Shown here: positions 46,066 through 55,252 of the stretch, one piece after another
Numbering within the stretch: the stretch's first letter is position 1
Layout: each line of letters starts with the position of its first letter
Assembly: GCA_002529645.1 (NCBI GenBank)
Contig: NAEP01000059.1
Span: 17,898 to 81,897, forward strand
Direction: 5' to 3'
DNA: 64,000 bases
Origin: Candidatus Lumbricidiphila eiseniae
GTDB lineage: Bacteria; Actinomycetota; Actinomycetes; Actinomycetales; Microbacteriaceae
Translations under genes and position numbers: made by a program
Notes under the pieces: generated by a model
What the model was told of the DNA's origin: nothing
The model's input: only the letters and a program-made list of their open reading frames with translations
The model's database searches: none

Positions 46066-46911
46066 ATGACGAACCCACCCGTGTCAGCCAACCCCGCTAC
46101 TCCGAGACATCCCATTGTTGAGATTTCTGGTCTTAACAAAGACTTTGGTCAGGTTGTTGCACTTCGGGATGTCACCCTGTCGGTGAAACCCGGCGAGATT
46201 GTCGTGCTGTTGGGGCTTTCGGGATCCGGCAAATCGACCCTGCTACGTCATGTGGACGGCCTAGACACACCGACGGGGGGCTCCGTGCGAGTGCTGGGGC
46301 GAGAGGTCTCAACGCTCCGGGGTCGGCAGCTGCGGAAACTGCGACAGGATATCGGGTTTGTTTTCCAGCAGTTTGAGTTGGTGCCGTCCTTGACCGTGCT
46401 CGAAAACGTGTTGATCGGGTCACTCGCGACGCTGCGGGGTCCGCGACTGGGGCTGTGGAGTTATCCGCGTCGCCTGAAGCTCGCCGCGCTCGGCCACCTC
46501 GATCGGGTGGGACTGCTTGAGCGCGCATACCAGCGTGCCGATACGCTGTCGGGCGGTCAACAGCAGCGCGTCGCCATCGCGCGGGCGCTCATGCAAAACC
46601 CAAAAATCCTGCTGGCGGATGAACCGGTGGCCTCCCTCGACCCAGAGTCGAGTGAACAGGTGATGGCGCTCATTCGTGACATTGCGCTCGACGAAGGGCT
46701 CACCGTTCTGTGCAGCCTGCATCAGGTGGATCTCGCCCTGTCCTGGGGCGACCGCGTTGTCGGTCTTCGGCACGGTGAGCTTGTTCTGGACACCCCAACC
46801 GAGGGCCTCACCAAGGCCGAGGTGATGGCAATTTACGGTCGAGTGACCACATCGACCGGCGCGCTGGAGGTTATTGAGCGCGAACTACTTTCCACGGTCT
46901 CGATGGCATGA
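46066..46911 (+). CDS. phnC: Phosphonate ABC transporter ATPase
   Basis: 281 aa from ATG 46066 with GTGAGGA 5 nt before. Walker A LLGLSGSGKST, Q-loop VFQQFELVPS, signature LSGGQQQRVAIARALMQ, Walker B ILLADEPVASLD, and the PhnC-type LRGRQLRKLRQDIGFVFQQ segment. Its stop overlaps the start of phnE. Confidence 0.95.
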   Translation: MTNPPVSANPATPRHPIVEISGLNKDFGQVVALRDVTLSVKPGEIVVLLGLSGSGKSTLLRHVDGLDTPTGGSVRVLGREVSTLRGRQLRKLRQDIGFVFQQFELVPSLTVLENVLIGSLATLRGPRLGLWSYPRRLKLAALGHLDRVGLLERAYQRADTLSGGQQQRVAIARALMQNPKILLADEPVASLDPESSEQVMALIRDIALDEGLTVLCSLHQVDLALSWGDRVVGLRHGELVLDTPTEGLTKAEVMAIYGRVTTSTGALEVIERELLSTVSMA

Positions 46912-48638
46912 CTGGTTCGCCCATTCCGGCTGTTGCCGGACGCAGTGACACTGCTGCGCCTGCGCCGCGCCATCCTGTTGCCCTCGACCGGGTCGCGGCC
47001 GGAATCTCCCTCACCGCGCTGGTGGTCGTCGCCATCGTGGCGCTTGGTAATTCGGGCATCTCGATCACCTCCTTCTTCGACAGCCAGGACAATGCCGCCA
47101 GATTCTTCCACCGTGTCGGTGCGTTGACATTCCCCGACCTGCCCGAGACAGTTCACCTTGTCGGTCTCACGGTCGGGCTGGTTCTCACGGGCACACTCTT
47201 GGCGGCAGTCCTGTCGGTGCCGGTTGCCTATCTCGCGGCGAGCAACACAACACCGGGCCCAGGATGGCGCGCCGTGGGCCGCTTCATCTCCGTCATGACA
47301 CGAGCTGTGCCCGATGTTGTGCTCGCGATGGTATTTGCGCTGATCTTTTCACTCGGAACACTGCCGGGTATCTGCGCGATAGGGATTCACTCGGTTGGAA
47401 TGATTTCGAAACTGTTCGCCGATGCCATCGAGCAGATTGATGAGGGGCCGCGTCGAGCCATCCGGGCTGTCGGCGGGTCTACTGTGCAACAGTTTGTCTC
47501 GGGCATCCTGCCACAGGTGCTGCCGTCGTGGGTGGCGACGGTTCTGCACCGCAACGATATTAACCTGCGCGGTTCGGTTGTGCTGGGGTATGTGGGTGTC
47601 GCGGGGTTGGGGCTCGCGATGTCGCAGTCGTTCCAGGAACTGGCCTACGGCGAGGGTCTCGGATACGCGGTCATTATTTTTGCGCTCTGCGTTGTGATGG
47701 AGATAGTGTCGAGCACGGTGCGCAGCAGCATGCTCGGTATCGTGCCAACCCGTCGCACGATGGGGGACTGGGTGGTGCGTACGGTGATTCGTGGGCGGGC
47801 GGCAGCAACGACATCAACAACCACTGTCCCATCCAGATCGGCCGAGCTCGCCACCGCTCTGCGTCGGCCGTGGACGCGCGAGCGAATACGGAATACCGTA
47901 TGGCTGTGGCTCGCCGTTGTCATTGCGATCGGCGGAGTTCTTGTCTGCGATATCCAGTGGGGTGATATTCTCACCGTCTGGGCGCATATCCCGGAGACGG
48001 CGGCGAAGTTTTGGCCACCGTCCTGGGGCGCATATGACGCGGGGATTATCTTCGGTGCGGTGGGGCAGACGATAGCAATTGCGCTCTCGGCAACCCTGCT
48101 CTCTCTTGTGTTATCGCTGGTTATCGGGTCGCTTGCGGCACGAAATGTTGCACCGTCACCGGTGGTTCGTCATACGTTTCGGTTCGTTCTGCTTATCATC
48201 CGAGGCATCCCGGAACTTATTCTTGCGATTCTGCTCATTATTATTTCTGGGCTAGGGCCTCAGGCCGGGATCATCGCACTCGCGTTCGGGGGGATCGGGC
48301 TGCTGGGTAAACTCATTGCCGACTCGCTGGAGGAGGTTAACCCGGGGCCGGAGCGGGCACTGCGGGCAACCGGTGCCTCGAGGTGGCAGGTGTTCTCATC
48401 TGCAACCGTGCCGCAGGGTGCCCCGGCTATGATCGGGCACAGCCTATACCTATTGGACACCAATCTTCGAGCAGCGACGATTCTCGGAATCGTCGGTGGT
48501 GGTGGGGTTGGCTACTACCTCCTCAATGCGAGCCAGGCCTCGGTGTATCAGCTCGTGACATCGATTACTCTCCTCACTCTGGTCACCGTCGTTGTGGTGG
48601 AGGCTCTTGCGGTGTGGATACGGCGGGTGTTTCGGTGA
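46908..48638 (+). CDS. phnE: Fused tandem phosphonate permease (PhnE-PhnE)
   Basis: 576 aa: two complete PhnE-like domains in one chain (about 20-290 and 325-576), joined by a 30-40 residue hydrophilic linker. Each has about six membrane segments and an EAA loop (DEGPRRAIRAVGGSTVQQFVSGILPQVLP; NPGPERALRATGASRWQVFSSATVPQGAP). The usual transporter has two separate or dimeric PhnE subunits, so this single chain probably forms the whole channel with the PhnC dimer. Confidence 0.92.
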   Translation: MTGSPIPAVAGRSDTAAPAPRHPVALDRVAAGISLTALVVVAIVALGNSGISITSFFDSQDNAARFFHRVGALTFPDLPETVHLVGLTVGLVLTGTLLAAVLSVPVAYLAASNTTPGPGWRAVGRFISVMTRAVPDVVLAMVFALIFSLGTLPGICAIGIHSVGMISKLFADAIEQIDEGPRRAIRAVGGSTVQQFVSGILPQVLPSWVATVLHRNDINLRGSVVLGYVGVAGLGLAMSQSFQELAYGEGLGYAVIIFALCVVMEIVSSTVRSSMLGIVPTRRTMGDWVVRTVIRGRAAATTSTTTVPSRSAELATALRRPWTRERIRNTVWLWLAVVIAIGGVLVCDIQWGDILTVWAHIPETAAKFWPPSWGAYDAGIIFGAVGQTIAIALSATLLSLVLSLVIGSLAARNVAPSPVVRHTFRFVLLIIRGIPELILAILLIIISGLGPQAGIIALAFGGIGLLGKLIADSLEEVNPGPERALRATGASRWQVFSSATVPQGAPAMIGHSLYLLDTNLRAATILGIVGGGGVGYYLLNASQASVYQLVTSITLLTLVTVVVVEALAVWIRRVFR

Positions 48639-48673
48639 GCGTGGCGGGCAATTTTGACAAGGGAGATGGTTCA

Positions 48674-49918
48674 ATGACCGAGAGTGGTTCACTGGATGCC
48701 GCAGGGCAGGCTGGAACGGCGCGGTACGACGTGCTCGTAGTCGGTGCCGGCATTGTGGGCCTTGGGGTTGCCTACGCGGCACACCGACGTGGACTGCGAG
48801 TGCTCGTGTGCGAGCGAGCCTCGGAGGTGGTCGGTGCCTCGGTGCGTAATTTTGGGCATCTGTGTTTTACACCCCAGTCCGGTCGCGCCTATGAGTTTGC
48901 GCAGCGCTCGCGTGAGCTGTGGCGTGAACTGGCCCGCGAGGCTGACTTCTGGCTGCAAGAGACCGGCACCTGGGTTGTTGCTCGCACCGACGAGGAGTTC
49001 GCTGTGTTGCGCGAGTTTGCTCGGGTTCGTGGCCCTCGCGAGGTGCACACGCACACCGTGGCGAGCATCGAATCCAAGGTTCCCGTGGCTGAGGCCGTGG
49101 GTGGTGTGTTGCTTCCGTTGGACTGCCAGGTTAACCCGCGCGAGGCAGCGAGTGCGGTGAGGGCCTACCTGCAGCGGTGCGGGGTGGAGTTTCGATTCCG
49201 TACGGCGGTGGGCGCGGTCGCCTCTGGTGTTGCGCACACGAGTCGCGGCGATATTCGGGCCGACCAGATCGTGCTCGCAACCAATCACGACATTGACCTG
49301 CTCATGCCTGATCTGGCACAGCAGCACGGGGTGCTCCGGTGCGGTCTGGATATGATGCGAGTCACGATGGGATTGCGGGCGCCACTGACTGCCCCGCTAC
49401 TGACCGGTTGGTCGCTGCTTCGATACAGCGGTTTTGCTGATATGGCCGCCACCGTTGATCTGCGTGCCCGGTTGCACAGTGAGTTTCCCGAGCTGGCACA
49501 GCTTGATCTCAACGAGATGTACACGCAGCTGCCGGATGGGTCGGTGATTGTGGGGGACACCCACTACCGCGGTGAGAGTGTTGCCTCGTTCCAGCGGGAG
49601 ATCGCATTCGACTCTCTTCTCTCCCTGGCTCGGGAGAGGTTTGATGTCACCGATGTGCGTGTGCTGGAACGCTGGCAGGGTATGTATGCGAGCGCAGCGA
49701 ATGAGTTCCTGCAGGATATCCGGCCCGACACGGGAATCCATGTTGCCGTGGTGACGACCGGGATAGGGATGAGTTGCGGGCTCGGTTTTGCCGAACACAC
49801 CGTGGCGCGAATCTTTGCCGATTCGACGTGGGCTGGAGCGTCACCGGTGCTCCGCGAGGCGGCGGCGGTAACGACATCCCGGCATCCCGATCACGAACTG
49901 ACGGGCTCGGTGCAGTGA
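48674..49918 (+). CDS. TIGR03364-type FAD-dependent oxidoreductase of phosphonate catabolism
   Basis: 414 aa from ATG 48674 (GGGAGATGG upstream; GTG 48638 is an alternative). FAD-binding motif YDVLVVGAGIVGLGVAYAAHRRGLRVLVCE, DAO-fold family. The region ASVRNFGHLCFTPQSG after the dinucleotide site and the C-terminal TGIGMSCGLGFAEHTVARI are as in TIGR03364 proteins, which co-occur with PhnX-like hydrolases and are linked to oxidation of (N-methyl- or hydroxy-)2-aminoethylphosphonate to phosphonoacetaldehyde (PbfC-type). Substrate inferred from family and neighbours. Confidence 0.82.
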   Translation: MTESGSLDAAGQAGTARYDVLVVGAGIVGLGVAYAAHRRGLRVLVCERASEVVGASVRNFGHLCFTPQSGRAYEFAQRSRELWRELAREADFWLQETGTWVVARTDEEFAVLREFARVRGPREVHTHTVASIESKVPVAEAVGGVLLPLDCQVNPREAASAVRAYLQRCGVEFRFRTAVGAVASGVAHTSRGDIRADQIVLATNHDIDLLMPDLAQQHGVLRCGLDMMRVTMGLRAPLTAPLLTGWSLLRYSGFADMAATVDLRARLHSEFPELAQLDLNEMYTQLPDGSVIVGDTHYRGESVASFQREIAFDSLLSLARERFDVTDVRVLERWQGMYASAANEFLQDIRPDTGIHVAVVTTGIGMSCGLGFAEHTVARIFADSTWAGASPVLREAAAVTTSRHPDHELTGSVQ

Positions 49919-51330
49919 CTCTCGCGGGTACGCCCATCTCGACGGCACGTGCTGAGTTCCCCGCTCCCTGCCCGGCTGAGAGCGACACCAATTCCAGCCT
50001 GCAGCGGCGGGCGTGGGATGCCGCGTTGTCGGCCGATGTCCTCGCAGCATCCCGTCGCGATGCGGCCGTGTATCTGCGACAGGCGGTGTCAACGCCGTGC
50101 CTCGGTGCGCTCGCGGGAGCGTCTGGAAGTTATCTCATCGCAGTGGACGGCACCCGTTATCTTGATTTTCACGGCAACTCGGCGCACCAGATCGGCTATG
50201 GACACCCGCGGCTGCGGGCCGCGCTCGCCGAGCAACTTGCAACGCTGCCGTTTGTGCCGCGTCGGTATACGAGTGGCATCAGCGTCGAATGGGCCGAAGA
50301 ACTGCTCGCGCTCGCGCCCGCCGGGCTTGACCGGGTGCTCATGACAACCGGAGGTTCCGACGCCGTTGAAGTTGCGCTCAAGCTTGCGCGGGCGGCAACC
50401 GGGCGACACAAGACGCTCTCGTTTTGGGACTCGTTCCACGGAGCCGGGTTCGGCGCTGCGAGTGTCGGCGGTGAGCAGCTTTTCCGGAACGGACCCATCG
50501 GGCCGTTGCTGTCGGGCACCGAGCACGTGCCGCCCCTCGGGTGTCATCGGGCTGTGCTTGGGCCCTCTCATCGCGCTGACCAACCGCATCATCCCGAGTG
50601 TGGGGTCGCGCTCGCGGCCCTCATCGACTACACACTCAGAGTGCAGGGGGATGTCGCGGCCCTCATCGCTGAACCGATGCGTGCGACACCCGCAATGGCA
50701 GCGCCCGGGTTTTGGCAGGCTGTGCGCCGCAGTTGTGATGACACGGGCACGCTGCTGATCTTTGATGAGATTCCGACCGCGTTGGGGCGCACGGGTCGAT
50801 TTTTTGCGAGCGAGCACGAGGGTGTTGCGCCCGACCTGCTCGTGGTTGGCAAGGGACTCGGCGGCGGTGCGATTCCGGTGGCGGCGGTCCTCGCTCGGCA
50901 CGAACTCGATGTTGGCGCGGACTGGGCATTCGGCCACTACACCCATGAGAAGAATCCACTCATGGCGCGTGCTGCGCTCACGACACTGCAGATCATCGCC
51001 GACGAGCAGCTTGTTGTGCGTTCGGACGAACTCGGTGAGTACGCGCTCGCTCAGCTGCGTTCACTCGCAGCATCCGCCCACTGTCTCGGTGACACTCGCG
51101 GTCGGGGTCTGGCGCTGGGGGTCGATATTGTGGAGGATTCTGCGAACCCGAACAGCCCCGGCGACCCGCACCGTGCAGAACGCATCATGTATGAATGCCT
51201 TCGGCGCGGACTTTCTTTCAAGCTGACCATGGGGATCACCGCAACGCTCACCCCGGCGCTGACGATTTCGCGGCGGGAACTGGATGAGGGGCTCGGGATT
51301 TTTGCGGACGCGGTTGCGGCGACGAGGTAA
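49915..51330 (+). CDS. Class-III PLP enzyme, PbfA-like aminophosphonate lyase or transaminase
   Basis: 471 aa from GTG 49915, overlapping the oxidoreductase stop. Fold-type I: GGSDAVEVALKLARAATG, LIFDEIPTALGRTG (Asp284 contacts PLP N1) and the PLP lysine Lys313 in LLVVGKGLGGGAIPVAAV. The N-terminal block RYLDFHGNSAHQIGYGHP and the position next to phosphonate transport genes fit PbfA, the (R)-1-hydroxy-2-aminoethylphosphonate ammonia-lyase that yields phosphonoacetaldehyde. A transaminase role cannot be excluded. Last gene of locus 2. No C-P hydrolase accompanies it; the only candidate is at 24.0 kb. Confidence 0.78.
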   Translation: MTLAGTPISTARAEFPAPCPAESDTNSSLQRRAWDAALSADVLAASRRDAAVYLRQAVSTPCLGALAGASGSYLIAVDGTRYLDFHGNSAHQIGYGHPRLRAALAEQLATLPFVPRRYTSGISVEWAEELLALAPAGLDRVLMTTGGSDAVEVALKLARAATGRHKTLSFWDSFHGAGFGAASVGGEQLFRNGPIGPLLSGTEHVPPLGCHRAVLGPSHRADQPHHPECGVALAALIDYTLRVQGDVAALIAEPMRATPAMAAPGFWQAVRRSCDDTGTLLIFDEIPTALGRTGRFFASEHEGVAPDLLVVGKGLGGGAIPVAAVLARHELDVGADWAFGHYTHEKNPLMARAALTTLQIIADEQLVVRSDELGEYALAQLRSLAASAHCLGDTRGRGLALGVDIVEDSANPNSPGDPHRAERIMYECLRRGLSFKLTMGITATLTPALTISRRELDEGLGIFADAVAATR

Positions 51331-51404
51331 CCTCGTTGATATTCTGAGCTCTGGTGGACGTGCTCCTTGCGGCTCCGCGACAAAGAACGCTCGCTGAGTG
51401 TTGC

Positions 51405-51493
51405 GTCTTTGTCTAAAACTCGGGGCCGCAACCCAAAGATGAAGCACGCGACCATCGTGCGGTAGGTCTTTGCCTAAAACTCGGGGCCGCAAC
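51405..51493. repeat. Spaced direct repeat, 28 + 33 + 28 nt
   Basis: Copies at 51405-51432 and 51466-51493 (one mismatch; core CTAAAACTCGGGGCCGCAAC) enclose a 33-nt segment that resembles neither flank. Period 61. Intergenic, between the PLP enzyme and the endonuclease-family gene. The remainder of this 376-bp gap (51331-51706) has only a 15-nt near-repeat AGCGGCCGCGT at 51660-51690. Confidence 0.92.
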
Positions 51494-51706
51494 GCTACGG
51501 CGTTGCACATCAGATCTGAGCACGGGGTCTGAGAGTTTTCGCAGTGTTACCACTGTATCTCCTGGTTGCTCGCGGCGTGGCGGCGCGTCCGTGCCATCCC
51601 ACAGTGGGGTCATGGCAGGGTGAGAGCGGTGCCGGGCAGCGGGGTGAGCCCCGGCGCATCAAGCGGCCGCGTCGTGAGCGGCCGCGTGACGAGCGGAGAA
51701 TACAGA

Positions 51707-52708
51707 GTGAACCAGGTGACTATTGTGCCGCGACGCTCGCGGGTTCGCCGCACCCTTGTCTTCCTCGCTATCGAACTGTGTGCTCTCCTTGCGCTGTGGG
51801 GTGCGGCCCGGGTTATGCACGCCGAACGGTGGCCAATTGTGAGCGCCGTGGTGGCCTGGCGCAATGCGGCCGCGGTAATAGTTGCGCTGGTATCGCTGGT
51901 GTGCCTGGTGGGATGGCTCCTGCGCCCGCGCCGCAACCACTGGCTGCTGTTTGTGCTTCTCCCGGCACTCGTGCTGGCCGGGTTAGGAGGTAGTGGCATT
52001 GCCCGCGACGGACTCACCGTGGACAGGGTTGCTGAGGGTCACGACCGCGCCATCCGCCTCCTCTCGTGGAATATCAACGGTGACCTCGTCACCAGCGACG
52101 CGATCGTGCGGCTTGTTCGTGATACTGCCGCTGATGTGGTGGTGTTGCCTGCCACCCGGGCGAAACGGGTGAAAGAACTGGTGGTCGCGCTCGCGCCCGA
52201 GGGATATGTTCTTGCGGGCAGTCCGGGTGCGGCCGAAGCCGTCATCTTCAGCCGGATTGGATACGTGCGAGATCGGCATGCGGACCTCGGCCCCTCGCCT
52301 TTTCAGGCTGCGGTTGCTCGTGTTAGAGATGGTACCGGTGAACTACCGACCATTGTTGCGGTGCACGCCGATCATCCCACCCTGTCGGAGAATGACGTGT
52401 GGAATCGTCAGATTTCCTGGATTGAGTCGCTCTGCACCCCCACCAGCAGCCTCCTCGTTGTGGGTGATTTCAACGCGACGGTCGATAACTTTGGTGCCCC
52501 CTCGTTGGGCTCGTGTCGGGATGCCGCGTCCGCGCGCCACTCTGCCGCCATCGGCACCTGGCCCGCCGCGCTCCCACCGGTGCTGGGCATTGCCATCGAT
52601 CATGTGCTTACCACCCCGAACCTGAGTGTGCGGAGCTTCACCGTTCTACAGAGTGAAGACCAGGGCGGTGCTCGCCACCGGCCTATCCTGGCGGTGATCG
52701 GGTACTGA
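51707..52708 (+). CDS. Membrane-anchored endonuclease/exonuclease/phosphatase-family protein
   Basis: 333 aa from GTG 51707. Three N-terminal hydrophobic segments (about 14-32, 45-66, 71-92) and a C-terminal EEP domain: LLSWNINGDLVTSDAIVRLVRD, VVHADHPTL-type strand (IVAVHADHPTLSENDVWNRQI), VVGDFNATVDNFGAP and IDHVLTTPNL, ending ARHRPIL. The catalytic Asn, Asp-Asn and Asp-His motifs are present; the outward-facing domain could be a nuclease or phosphodiesterase. It follows the phosphonate genes but after a repeat-filled gap, so a functional link is uncertain. Confidence 0.8.
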   Translation: MNQVTIVPRRSRVRRTLVFLAIELCALLALWGAARVMHAERWPIVSAVVAWRNAAAVIVALVSLVCLVGWLLRPRRNHWLLFVLLPALVLAGLGGSGIARDGLTVDRVAEGHDRAIRLLSWNINGDLVTSDAIVRLVRDTAADVVVLPATRAKRVKELVVALAPEGYVLAGSPGAAEAVIFSRIGYVRDRHADLGPSPFQAAVARVRDGTGELPTIVAVHADHPTLSENDVWNRQISWIESLCTPTSSLLVVGDFNATVDNFGAPSLGSCRDAASARHSAAIGTWPAALPPVLGIAIDHVLTTPNLSVRSFTVLQSEDQGGARHRPILAVIGY

Positions 52709-52770
52709 CACGCGTGGCCGGTGTGATGGCGGCCGTTGCGTGCGGGCGGTAGGTGAGCTTTTCGCCTTGA

Positions 52771-52859
52771 CCGGCTGCTGTGCGCGCGTGGGCAAGCCAC
52801 GCTGATGCCGCGGTCGCCCCACCGGGAATTGCCGGCTGCTGCGCGCGCGTGGGCAAGCC
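52771..52859. repeat. Spaced direct repeat, 28 + 33 + 28 nt
   Basis: Copies at 52771-52798 and 52832-52859 (one mismatch; core GCGCGCGTGGGCAAGCC) enclose exactly 33 unrelated nt. Period 61. Intergenic, in the 302-bp gap before the sugar-transport operon. Confidence 0.92.
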
Positions 52860-52943
52860 TGCAGGACATGCCGCGTGCGCCGTGCCCCCGGGTCGCCGCG
52901 TGCGGAGACGATTCTCGCCGAAGTGTTGACTATTGAACAGATT

Positions 52944-52962
52944 TTGTTATTATTTCAACAAT
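52944..52962. promoter_or_regulatory. Probable DeoR-family operator before the sugar-import operon
   Basis: Inverted repeat TTGTT-N8-AACAA in an A/T-rich island (TTATTATTTCAACAAT) that contrasts with the GC-rich surroundings. It lies 49 bp before ATG 53011 and is similar to the palindrome at 57885-57900 in front of the DeoR gene. Confidence 0.65.
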
Positions 52963-53010
52963 CACATTTCGCACGGTGCCAATGACGGCACCCACACGGG
53001 TGGAGCAAGA

Positions 53011-54285
53011 ATGAGAAAAATCGCGAAGTTCACGGCACTGGCGATTGCTGCTGTCGTGCTAACCAGTTGTGCAGCATCCCAACCGAGTACCCCCACCGCC
53101 ACGCTCAGCAGTGATCCGGTCACTCTCCGGTACGCATACTGGGGCCCCAACCAGACCGCGGCCATGCAGAAAATCGCGGACGCGTTCCACGCGAAATATC
53201 CGAACGTCACTGTCAATCTTGAACTCACCCCGTTCAAGCAGTACTTCACGAAGCTACAGAACTCTGCGCAGGGCGAGGATCTTGCCGATGTGTTCTGGAT
53301 CAACGCGACAAACTTCCAGCTTTACGCGGCAAACGGTCAACTTGCCGACCAGGGTGATGTGCCCAGGGCTGTGGGAGTTAGCGCGAGTGACTACCCTCCT
53401 GCCGCCGTCGATCTGTATAGATACAACGGCACGCAGTATGCCTTCCCGAAAGATTTCGACACCGTCGGACTCTGGTACAACAGAGCACTGTTTGACAAGG
53501 CTGGTGTGGCGTATCCAACCAAAGACTGGACCTGGAACGATGTCATCGCAGCAGCCCAACATCTCACCACTCCCGATGTCTATGGTATCGGTGTGAAACT
53601 TGACCCTCAGGCGTGGATCTACAACGTTGTTCCCCAGGGGGGTGGCACAGTGATAAGTGCCGATCAGAAGAAAAGTGGCTACGGTTCTGGCGGGTCGCTC
53701 AAGGGCTTGGAGTATATGAGCGACCTTGTTAACAAGTACAAAGTTTCCCCTTCTTTAGCACAGACCACTGAGACGGACACCCGTCAAATGTTCGGGTCCG
53801 GAAAGGTCGCGATGATCTATGACGGATCATATGCTGCTGTCGAACTGCACAAGAATGAATACACCAGGGCCAACGCCGATGTTGTTCAGCTTCCAGCCGG
53901 ACCTGCTGGCGATAAGACCGTCATCCACGGCGTCGGGCAAGCGATCAGTGCAAAGAGCAAAAATATTGAATGGGCTAAGAAGTATGTGCAGTTTCTTGTT
54001 GGGCCCGAGGGGGCGCGCATTCAGGGTGAAACCGGTACGACTCTTCCCTCCTACAAGGCCGGGCAAGAACTGTGGTTGAAGGCCATGCCTCAGTTCCATC
54101 TGCAGGCATTCTTAGACGAGGTTGTGGATGCATATCCCTATCCAACATCAAAGAATGCTCCGGTGTGGCAAGCATACGAAACCGAGGAAATGCGCAGGCT
54201 ATTGACCGGCGCGGCGACTCCGGCCGATGTTGGTGCAGAGCTTGCAAAAAAGATGGATTCAGCTCTCGCGACCGAGGGAAAGTAA
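53011..54285 (+). CDS. Sugar ABC transporter substrate-binding lipoprotein
   Basis: 424 aa from ATG 53011. Signal peptide with lipobox LTSC. Family-1 sugar-binding protein: VTLRYAYWGPNQTAAMQKIADAFHAKYPNVTVNLELTPFKQYFTKLQNSAQGEDLADVFWINATNF, then FPKDFDTVGLWYNRALFDKAG and GKVAMIYDGSYA. An earlier TTG-initiated reading runs through the operator and is rejected. First gene of an operon with two permeases and an aldolase. Its ligand is inferred only from those neighbours. Confidence 0.88.
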   Translation: MRKIAKFTALAIAAVVLTSCAASQPSTPTATLSSDPVTLRYAYWGPNQTAAMQKIADAFHAKYPNVTVNLELTPFKQYFTKLQNSAQGEDLADVFWINATNFQLYAANGQLADQGDVPRAVGVSASDYPPAAVDLYRYNGTQYAFPKDFDTVGLWYNRALFDKAGVAYPTKDWTWNDVIAAAQHLTTPDVYGIGVKLDPQAWIYNVVPQGGGTVISADQKKSGYGSGGSLKGLEYMSDLVNKYKVSPSLAQTTETDTRQMFGSGKVAMIYDGSYAAVELHKNEYTRANADVVQLPAGPAGDKTVIHGVGQAISAKSKNIEWAKKYVQFLVGPEGARIQGETGTTLPSYKAGQELWLKAMPQFHLQAFLDEVVDAYPYPTSKNAPVWQAYETEEMRRLLTGAATPADVGAELAKKMDSALATEGK

Positions 54286-54304
54286 GCATGACTCAGAGAA
54301 GAAC

Positions 54305-55252
54305 ATGAATACGCACTCAGGGTTGGCGGCGGGGAGATCACGATCGCCCCGGAGTTTTTCCGCTCGAAAGGTCATGTCTATTCGGCAGGGCGAGATCATG
54401 TGGGGGTACATACTTATTGCCCCGACGGTGATCGGGCTCGGTGTTTTTTACCTGTGGCCGGTCGTGCAGACCCTGTACATCAGTATGACAAAGCAGGGCC
54501 CGTTTGGTGGTTCCAGCTGGGTTGGTATTTCCAATTTTGAACGCCTTGCAACACCAGAATTTGGTCAGTCGCTGTTGAACACACTGGGCTATACGGCTAT
54601 TGTAGTTTTCTTGGGAGTGCCGGTTGCAACAGTACTTGCGGCAATGTTGAGTACGACTAAACTGCGGTTCCGTGTGTTTTATCGTGCCGCATTCTTTATT
54701 CCGGTGATTACCCTGCCCGCTGCAATCGGGGTTCTGTGGCGCTGGATTTATAATACCGATTATGGAATATTGAATCAAATACTCCGGTTTTTTGGACTGA
54801 ATGGATCATCCTGGATATCTGATCCGAATATTGCGCTCTATTCAATCGCAATGGTCGGTGTATGGATGACTGTTGGCTACAACATTGTCATTATTGCTGC
54901 CGGAATTCAAGAGGTTCCCGCGTGGTATCACGAGGCTGCAATGCTGGATGGTGCTGGCGCGGTTCGTCGGTTTTTCTCGATTACACTGTCAGCAATTTCG
55001 CCAACACTATTCTTTGTTACCGTACTTGCGATGATCAAAGCGCTTCAGGTGTTCGATATTGTGTACCTCATGGTGGGGGATACCAGCCCTGCGTTTGATC
55101 GGGTCAAGCCGATTGTGTATTATTTTTACCAGAGCGGTTTTATCGAAAATGACAAAGGTTTTGCCGCTGCCGTGGCCATCGTCTTGTTTATTCTCATCGC
55201 GAGCTTGACTGGAGTGCAGTTCTGGATCCAGAAGAAATGGGTGCAGCGATGA
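54305..55252 (+). CDS. Sugar ABC transporter permease (MalF/UgpA-like)
   Basis: 315 aa from ATG 54305. Six hydrophobic segments, starting GYILIAPTVIGLGVFYLWPVVQTLY, and the EAA loop YHEAAMLDGAGAVRRFFSITLSAISP. Its stop overlaps the second permease start. Codon use is somewhat more A/T-rich than the backbone genes. Confidence 0.9.
   Translation: MNTHSGLAAGRSRSPRSFSARKVMSIRQGEIMWGYILIAPTVIGLGVFYLWPVVQTLYISMTKQGPFGGSSWVGISNFERLATPEFGQSLLNTLGYTAIVVFLGVPVATVLAAMLSTTKLRFRVFYRAAFFIPVITLPAAIGVLWRWIYNTDYGILNQILRFFGLNGSSWISDPNIALYSIAMVGVWMTVGYNIVIIAAGIQEVPAWYHEAAMLDGAGAVRRFFSITLSAISPTLFFVTVLAMIKALQVFDIVYLMVGDTSPAFDRVKPIVYYFYQSGFIENDKGFAAAVAIVLFILIASLTGVQFWIQKKWVQR

Noticed and set aside
51707..52708. 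Including the endonuclease-family protein in the phosphonate operon
   Set aside because: It is separated from the PLP enzyme by 376 bp containing an insertion-like repeat, has its own start region, and its family has no special link to phosphonates.
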